A stretch of 64,000 nt of DNA, taken from assembly GCF_018873765.1 (NCBI RefSeq), contig NC_057926.1, positions 52,061,878 to 52,125,877 on the forward strand. Direction: 5' to 3'. Shown here piece after piece: positions 58,625-64,000 of the stretch. The notes beneath the pieces are model-generated. The model searched no databases, was not told the DNA's origin, and saw only the letters and a program-made list of their open reading frames with translations. Within the stretch, counting starts at the first letter, position 1. Every line of letters starts with the position of its first letter. This DNA comes from Telopea speciosissima. Taxonomy: Eukaryota > Streptophyta > Magnoliopsida > Proteales > Proteaceae. A program made the translations under genes and the position numbers.

Positions 58625-61190
58625 ATCCCTTCACAAGATTCAAAATACCGATAAAACACCAAAAACAAAAAATTAGTCTGAGCACATTAAAATGGTAGGA
58701 TATATCGTTGCAGATGTCTTTCAGAATTGAATCTACACTAAGTCTGATAAGCTACGCTAAGAGTACGGGTCAAGTTTGATTTCTTGAACTTTTCCTCATT
58801 GGTATAGCCGACTGACTTACCATTCATGTTCTACCACCCGACGTTGTAGTCACCCTTTTATATTATGGACATTTTGGCCTTGTCCCCATCTTGGACTCAT
58901 GAATGTTTAGGCCTCATTTCTTTAGAGGGGAAGGTGGAGTGAGATTGTTGGGAAGATGGGACCCGCATGTTGGTGGGGTTTTGTTGGGGGTGGATACGTT
59001 GAGGTAAAGTTATTTTTCCCTTGAACAGTTATCAAAGTCAAAACAATTATGATGTCCCCTGAGCTATTGGAAGTTCATCATCCCAAATTAATCAAATAAG
59101 GTTGGGGTGGGATTTTGAAGTGTCACATCAGCATTTTCCTATCTCAATTCTCCCACTCCACCTAAGTCCCTTCTAAACAAACGGAGCCTTAGAGAATCTG
59201 CCCGTAAAATTCTCGTTAGACGTGGCCTCACCCTCTACATCCACTTAGGTCAGCCCATAGTATGCACCACAGTTTACCTACCCCCATATGACATGAGCTT
59301 TGGCTAATTAAGAATCTTATAAGTCATCTTCCTGGTCATTGTGGCGAGTACTATCTTCCACATCTAATCCAGAATAGGTATATTATGACAGTACTAGTCA
59401 GGTCATCCAGTAACTTCGTTTTTACCCTTTAAACCTAATTCCAGGGATCTCCCATAATGAATAAGATAGAACATGTATAAAATTAAATTGCCAAAATGTC
59501 AAATGAGCTAGCTACAAAAACATTGCATCATAGAAATAAGGTTGGGAGAGCTGAGGCTATGTTGCCTTACACTTGGTCTACTTAGACAGATTATAACACC
59601 ACCTGGTTCGGATGGCCAAACGGTTCAATTTAGTCTTAGTCTTAACTGGGCTAATTAATAAATCTTTAAATAACTGGCTTAGGCAACTAATTGAGACGAC
59701 TCAATTTAGGTCTCTACTGGGTCACTTATTTGAACTATTCAAATGAGCCTTGATTTGATCCAAGTGGATCAGACACAAGTTTAATCCCAATTATCTAATT
59801 GGATAGCCATACTTAAATATAAAATCCAATGTTGAATCTTTACCCAATAGTACTACCAAATCCAATACCATGACTAATAATAATAATAATCAAAGTACAA
59901 CATATAAAATATTATATTTTCACTTTGAAAATCAACTTAGCCATATGCCTTTGTACCACAAAATATTGAGGTATCTTATGTGAGTAAAATTCGGATTCAA
60001 ATGGCAGCAACAAATTTACCGTCCAAATTTTTTACTTGCTTGTGCTTATAAGATAAGATCAAATCACAAACCCTTGTGTTACCCAGGTTTAGATAATTTT
60101 TCCTTAAACAATCAAGGAGAATTATCACATGTAAACTCAAGAATCAATCACTTGAATTATATATAAACTTGCAATAATATTTGTCCAAGTTTTGACAGAT
60201 TCAATATACATGATCATTATAGCATCTTTGTCAAACAATCACCGATTACACTTCAAGCAACACATCATGGTTAACTATATCAATGATTCAAGTTTGTTTC
60301 AAACTAAAAAGATAAGCCTAAGGGAATATATAGTTAATATTCCAATTTGTAAATTCAACAAAATCAATCCCAACACAGTTGGGATCAGAAAAATTCGTTG
60401 GATAACCTTACACCAGGTACCCTCGCGATATAGTGGTTTAAAATAAATTTTTTTCCAACTATAAAGCAAACAACACTCTTTCATGTTAAATATAAATATA
60501 TACAACCACTCTAAACAATAAAGTTTTAACCATAGACATTAGAAAATTATGACTAGGTCAGTAGCTTGGACTGTTGAGAAAATCCTCATCCTTGAAAACA
60601 TTTGGATTTAGAAACTGCACTTTATATACATTTTTCTTTTCAATACTTGCATTGCATATATATGAAAGTCAATTATGAAATCTTAATGATCAAATTCCTT
60701 TGAGTACAACTTACCAATGGGCTAAAGAAACCCAAGAAAACTGTGAGAACAAACCTTTCTACTTACATATAGGCTAATCCACCAAAACCCAGAAGATTGG
60801 CACAGTTATGACCTGATATATCTTTTAAATATAAAATAATAAGTAACATTATATTGATTTTTCTTAGAAATCTATGATCAAATAGTTTTCAACAAATCAT
60901 TGTATAATGAATGGGTCTAAACAATTTGTTCAATAATCAACCATTGCAACAATCTCAAATCCGAAGAAAGATAATTTAATTGGTAGACATCAATTGAGTT
61001 GCTAATGATAGTAAAAACCCAAATCCCATATGTCACATATATTTCGGTCTTATTTTTATTTGAACCATCAAATGGTTTAACTTATCAATGTCGGAGATAA
61101 TCCTTAGAATCTCTACCACCGACACAAGGTTACTAACCGTATCAAAAATTTTGGTCACTCAATAAACTGAATCTCTACGGTCTTAAGAAT
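58625..61190. other. Region between the two LTR-like repeats
   Basis: 2.57 kb of AT-rich sequence with a Tourist-like MITE at 58910-59188. No gag, pol or cellular gene is recognised. A short palindrome TGTCGG...CCGACA lies near 61089-61123. Confidence 0.5.
58910..59188. mobile_element. Tourist/Harbinger-like MITE with TTA duplication
   Basis: Left GGCCTCATTTCTTTAGAGGG and the complement of the right end, GGCTCCGTTTGTTTAGAAGG, pair, followed by GGTGGAGTG on both arms. TTA flanks it at 58907-58909 and 59189-59191, the PIF/Harbinger target. Confidence 0.8.
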
Positions 61191-62004
61191 TGTAGAAAAT
61201 TATATGTAAGGATATTGAGAGATCAAATATAAATGAGAAAAAAAGTTATTTTTATGGTAAGAGTTTTCAAACAATTACTTGCACTGTCTCTTTTAGGAAC
61301 CTGTAACAAAAATTATGTTAGAAAATTGGTGGGATGTGTCGTGCCACTTGCCACTGTCTTTAAGACTGTAGACTGGGAATATTGCGAATTAACCTCCAAG
61401 ATAAAACAGCCTATTGGCTCCCCCAATAATCGTGCACTTAACTACTGTAAGGTTGTGCTTAAGCTAAAAGAAAAATACTTATAATATTATTACTTTCAAA
61501 ACTCAACAAAAACAATGAAAATAAATAAGATCAACACATGCATACAGATGACACAAAGGGGGATTCATCTGAACAAAGACTCGATTAATCTCAACAGAGA
61601 CTTAATTCATTTCAAGAAAAACTTAATTAATCTCCATAGGGATTTGAAATCTTAAGAGGGATTAGATAATCTCAAGAGGACTTGATTCATCTTAAGAGGG
61701 ACTTGATTCGTTGATTTCCAAAAGTCTTAAGCCCCTCTCTATTTATATAGGGGACATTAAGAGAAGACATTAAAGATCTCCCAAACTGAAGATTAAAAAC
61801 CTTAAGTAACTTCATAAAAGGAAATAAAACATCTCCAAAAAAAAAAAAAAAAACTGAATTGGCAAGCAATCAAAGAGTTAAAGAGTTACATATGAAACTA
61901 CTCTTGTAGTTAAAGAGTTATATATGAAACTACTCTTGTATTTAAGAAAATATTTAAGGTTATTTTTTATCTTAATTGTTTTAAAAATTCATTTAAAATC
62001 AACA
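61191..62004 (-). mobile_element. LTR-like direct repeat, distal copy
   Basis: Partner of 57732-58624, about 80 bp shorter and with fewer minisatellite units (61560-61710). On the minus strand the TATA motif reads TATATAAATAGAGAGG near 61738-61753. It would be the 5' LTR of a minus-strand element. Confidence 0.5.
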
Positions 62005-62409
62005 AAAAATAATGAGATTACAATCCTCCCTAGGCTAAAGAGACTATCAAACGTCAAGAGCAATAACCAGTATCAGATAAGAAAAATAAGTAGACTCATA
62101 AATACAAAGTATCCTTACCTCAATCGCATAAGAGAGACCAACACCTTTCTTCTTTGTCTCTTGAACAAGAGAGAAACACGCGACAACCCCGAACCAGAGA
62201 GATGAAATGGAGGAGATGGACAAGCTGCATTAGCCGCCTTGTTCCCTTCACATTGAATTTTCTAAAATGAATTCTGATCAGCTGCTGCGAACTTTCGGAG
62301 AAACTTAATACAAGTCTCTGATGGTGTCTTTCTTTCTTTGTTCTAATTATAGTGACAACCTCCGAAAGCAGCCTTGCTCCCCATTTAATTACCCTGAGGA
62401 AAATCCTAT

Positions 62410-62753
62410 GGCTCCGTTTGGTTGCAAGGGAAATTAAAGGAAAGGGAAGGGAAAATTTTCAAACCTAAAAAAGAAACTTTTATAATCATTACCCCATGTG
62501 ATTGTATAAACTACTTAAATTTCTTACCATATCTAGTAAAGATACATTTTACATGTAATATTTATTTTACATTTTAAACCAAAGGGAAATGGATGCAAAG
62601 TAAAGTGAAATTTAATAACCAAATATAGAATGATTTGGAGTTAGATATATTGTCACATGGTGTCACATGGGGTAATGATTAAAAAATTTCATTTTCTAAG
62701 TATGAAAATTTTCCTTCCCTTCCCTTTAATTCCCCTTGCAACCAAACGGAGCC
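62410..62753. mobile_element. TIR MITE with GGCTCCGTTTGGTTGCAAGG ends
   Basis: Perfect terminal inverted repeats of 20 bp (GGCTCCGTTTGGTTGCAAGG), continuing imperfectly. TAT occurs on both sides (62407-62409 and 62754-62756). The interior is AT-rich with no ORF. Relatives are at 15322-15481 and 26231-26393. Confidence 0.8.
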
Positions 62754-63110
62754 TATACAAGTCTCTGGTCTCAAAATGAATTCTGAGCTGCATTTATGAG
62801 ACTCTTCACACAAACCTCACATCACCATCACTTATACAAAGAAATGCTTAAGAATGGCATAGGTTTGGATTCCATAAGAATCAAATAGACAAGTAGATGG
62901 AAAGACATTTCAATTGGAGTGATAAGTTGGGCAATGTGCAAAACAAGCTTTTCTTATAAAAAACAGAAGTAAAACAAAATTAGAAAATGCCAAAGTGGAA
63001 AAAAATTACAAACTGAAATATATAAATAATAATTAATTTTTATAAAATATTAAAAAACAGCCAAAGTGAAACTTTAATAGAAGGTTCCCCTCCTTATTAA
63101 CCCCCCCCAA

Positions 63111-63134
63111 AAGAAGAAGAAGAAGAAGAAGAAG
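63111..63134. repeat. (GAA)n microsatellite
   Basis: Eight AAG units, preceded by a short C-tract. Confidence 0.9.
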
Positions 63135-63559
63135 GAAAGTATGTGGGAATTCCATACACACTCTAATGACTCTCCTTAGGCTACGTTTGGTAAATATCTG
63201 AACCGTTCTTGACTAGAAATGTTCTTTGGCATTTTTGATCTGGAACGACGTTCTGTGACCGAAAATGACTGTTTGGTGACGGTCTCAAGAACGCCGTTCA
63301 GAACGAAAATGGTGTTTGGTATATTCTGTTCTTCTCTATTTGATATTAATTACAATAATACCATTTTCTTCTAAATTATACCAAAAAATACTTGTAAAAT
63401 CATTTTATCTCTTACCACCCTAGCAAAAAATTAAAAGATCTCATTAACATAACCAAAGTAATTATAAAAACATATCAAATTTCAAAGATGCCATTAAAAA
63501 TTGGGTTCTTGTGTGGATTAGTGCCATAACTGACTATGCTATGAACATTTGAATAAAAA

Positions 63560-63639
63560 AGGCTTTGGTGGATTCGAACCACCATCCCCTTGGAACATGC
63601 TCATGTTCCAAGTGCTCTACCAATTTGAGCTAAAGACCC
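63560..63639 (-). pseudogene. tRNA-like gene with expanded anticodon arm (probable pseudo-tRNA)
   Basis: On the minus strand it has an acceptor GGGTCTT pairing with AAAGCCT (one mismatch and G-T pairs), TA at positions 8-9, a perfect D-stem GCTC/GAGC with AAATTGGTA loop, and a perfect T-arm GGTGG TTCGAAT CCACC. Between them the anticodon arm is 24 nt instead of 17: CTTGGAACATG and CATGTTCCAAG are perfectly complementary with only AG between, so no 7-nt loop or anticodon can be assigned. Box A and box B are intact. The sequence style is bacterial or organelle-like, suggesting a derived organelle tRNA. Confidence 0.6.
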
Positions 63640-64000
63640 ATCAAGTAGTATTCAATCAGTGGAGACAAAAGGGTATTTCAATAGCTAAGATGAACCAGGG
63701 AAAGAAGCACTCAACAGATGAATGTCCCTTTGTTACTAAACCATTCATTTAAGTGGCCTGGATATATGGATAATTAATGAGTAGAAATATCACCATAGAT
63801 TGAAGTTTGAATTTTGAACAATCCAAAATAAAATCTCTTTAACAACCACACCCCAAATCCCAAAAGTCATACACACACACACACCTACCTCATCTTGATA
63901 ACACTCAATGATGCCAAGAACTTTCTTTTCCATGGCATCCAGTGTTTGCAAAAGAAAGCAAAGTTTCAAGATCCATAATTCATTCCCTTAAGCATCACAA
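63640..64000. other. Window end, possible exon on the minus strand
   Basis: From about 63888 to 63955 a minus-strand frame reads MEKKVLGIIECYQDE, followed by GTAGGT, a good splice donor. The rest lies beyond the window. The product is not recognised, and the exon is only a possibility. Confidence 0.2.

Overview
This window is nuclear DNA of a flowering plant. The evidence is: two long intron-rich genes whose products match the Arabidopsis proteins At2g01680 and At2g01690; a plant-type CC-NB-LRR immune receptor; Au-type tRNA-derived SINEs; a TRIM retrotransposon with a Met-tRNA-like primer site; many MULE-, Tourist- and other TIR-type miniature elements; and a plastid ndhA fragment. I cannot place the species further. 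The small introns are dicot-like and AT-rich, and the largest ones (4.6 and 5.4 kb) are swollen by repeats.

Layout. 1-15.5 kb: no gene recognised. It holds a 1.6-kb Mutator-like element with a 9-bp target duplication (1544-3127), several hairpin MITEs (4781, 6134, 10923, 14884, 15322), a tandem duplication that keeps the empty site of one MITE, SINE remnants and a dispersed GATCGG-rich repeat. 15.95-23.73 kb (+): a three-exon ankyrin-repeat/PGG membrane protein of 530 aa, with a cluster of AACGG/CCGTT motifs and a uORF just upstream. 23.7-27.4 kb: convergent intergenic spacer. 27.40-42.65 kb (-): a 19-exon VAC14 homologue of 723 aa, the scaffold of the PI(3,5)P2 kinase/phosphatase complex. 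It has one GC-AG intron supported by frame and homology, and its introns carry a plastid ndhA piece, an Au SINE, tandem duplications and a GCCATGGCG-rich palindrome. 42.9-54.7 kb: transposon-rich spacer with a complete 1135-bp TRIM element, a second long-TIR element with a nested MITE, an hAT-like element and tandem repeats. 54.72-57.47 kb (-): a full-length, single-exon RPM1-type CC-NB-LRR of 914 aa. 57.7-62.0 kb: two long LTR-like direct repeats, one ending about 265 bp upstream of the receptor start codon in the same orientation. 62-64 kb: another TIR MITE and a tRNA-like gene with a broken anticodon arm.

The ankyrin gene and VAC14 are tail-to-tail neighbours, and their Arabidopsis counterparts carry consecutive locus numbers, so this looks like an old conserved gene pair. 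The receptor is separated from them by transposons and shows no functional link to them. I found no sign of an undescribed multi-gene system. The points most worth a second look are the LTR-like repeat before the receptor, the MITE with its preserved empty site, the tRNA-like gene with the expanded palindromic anticodon arm, the GC-AG intron, the organelle insert and the motif cluster before the ankyrin gene.
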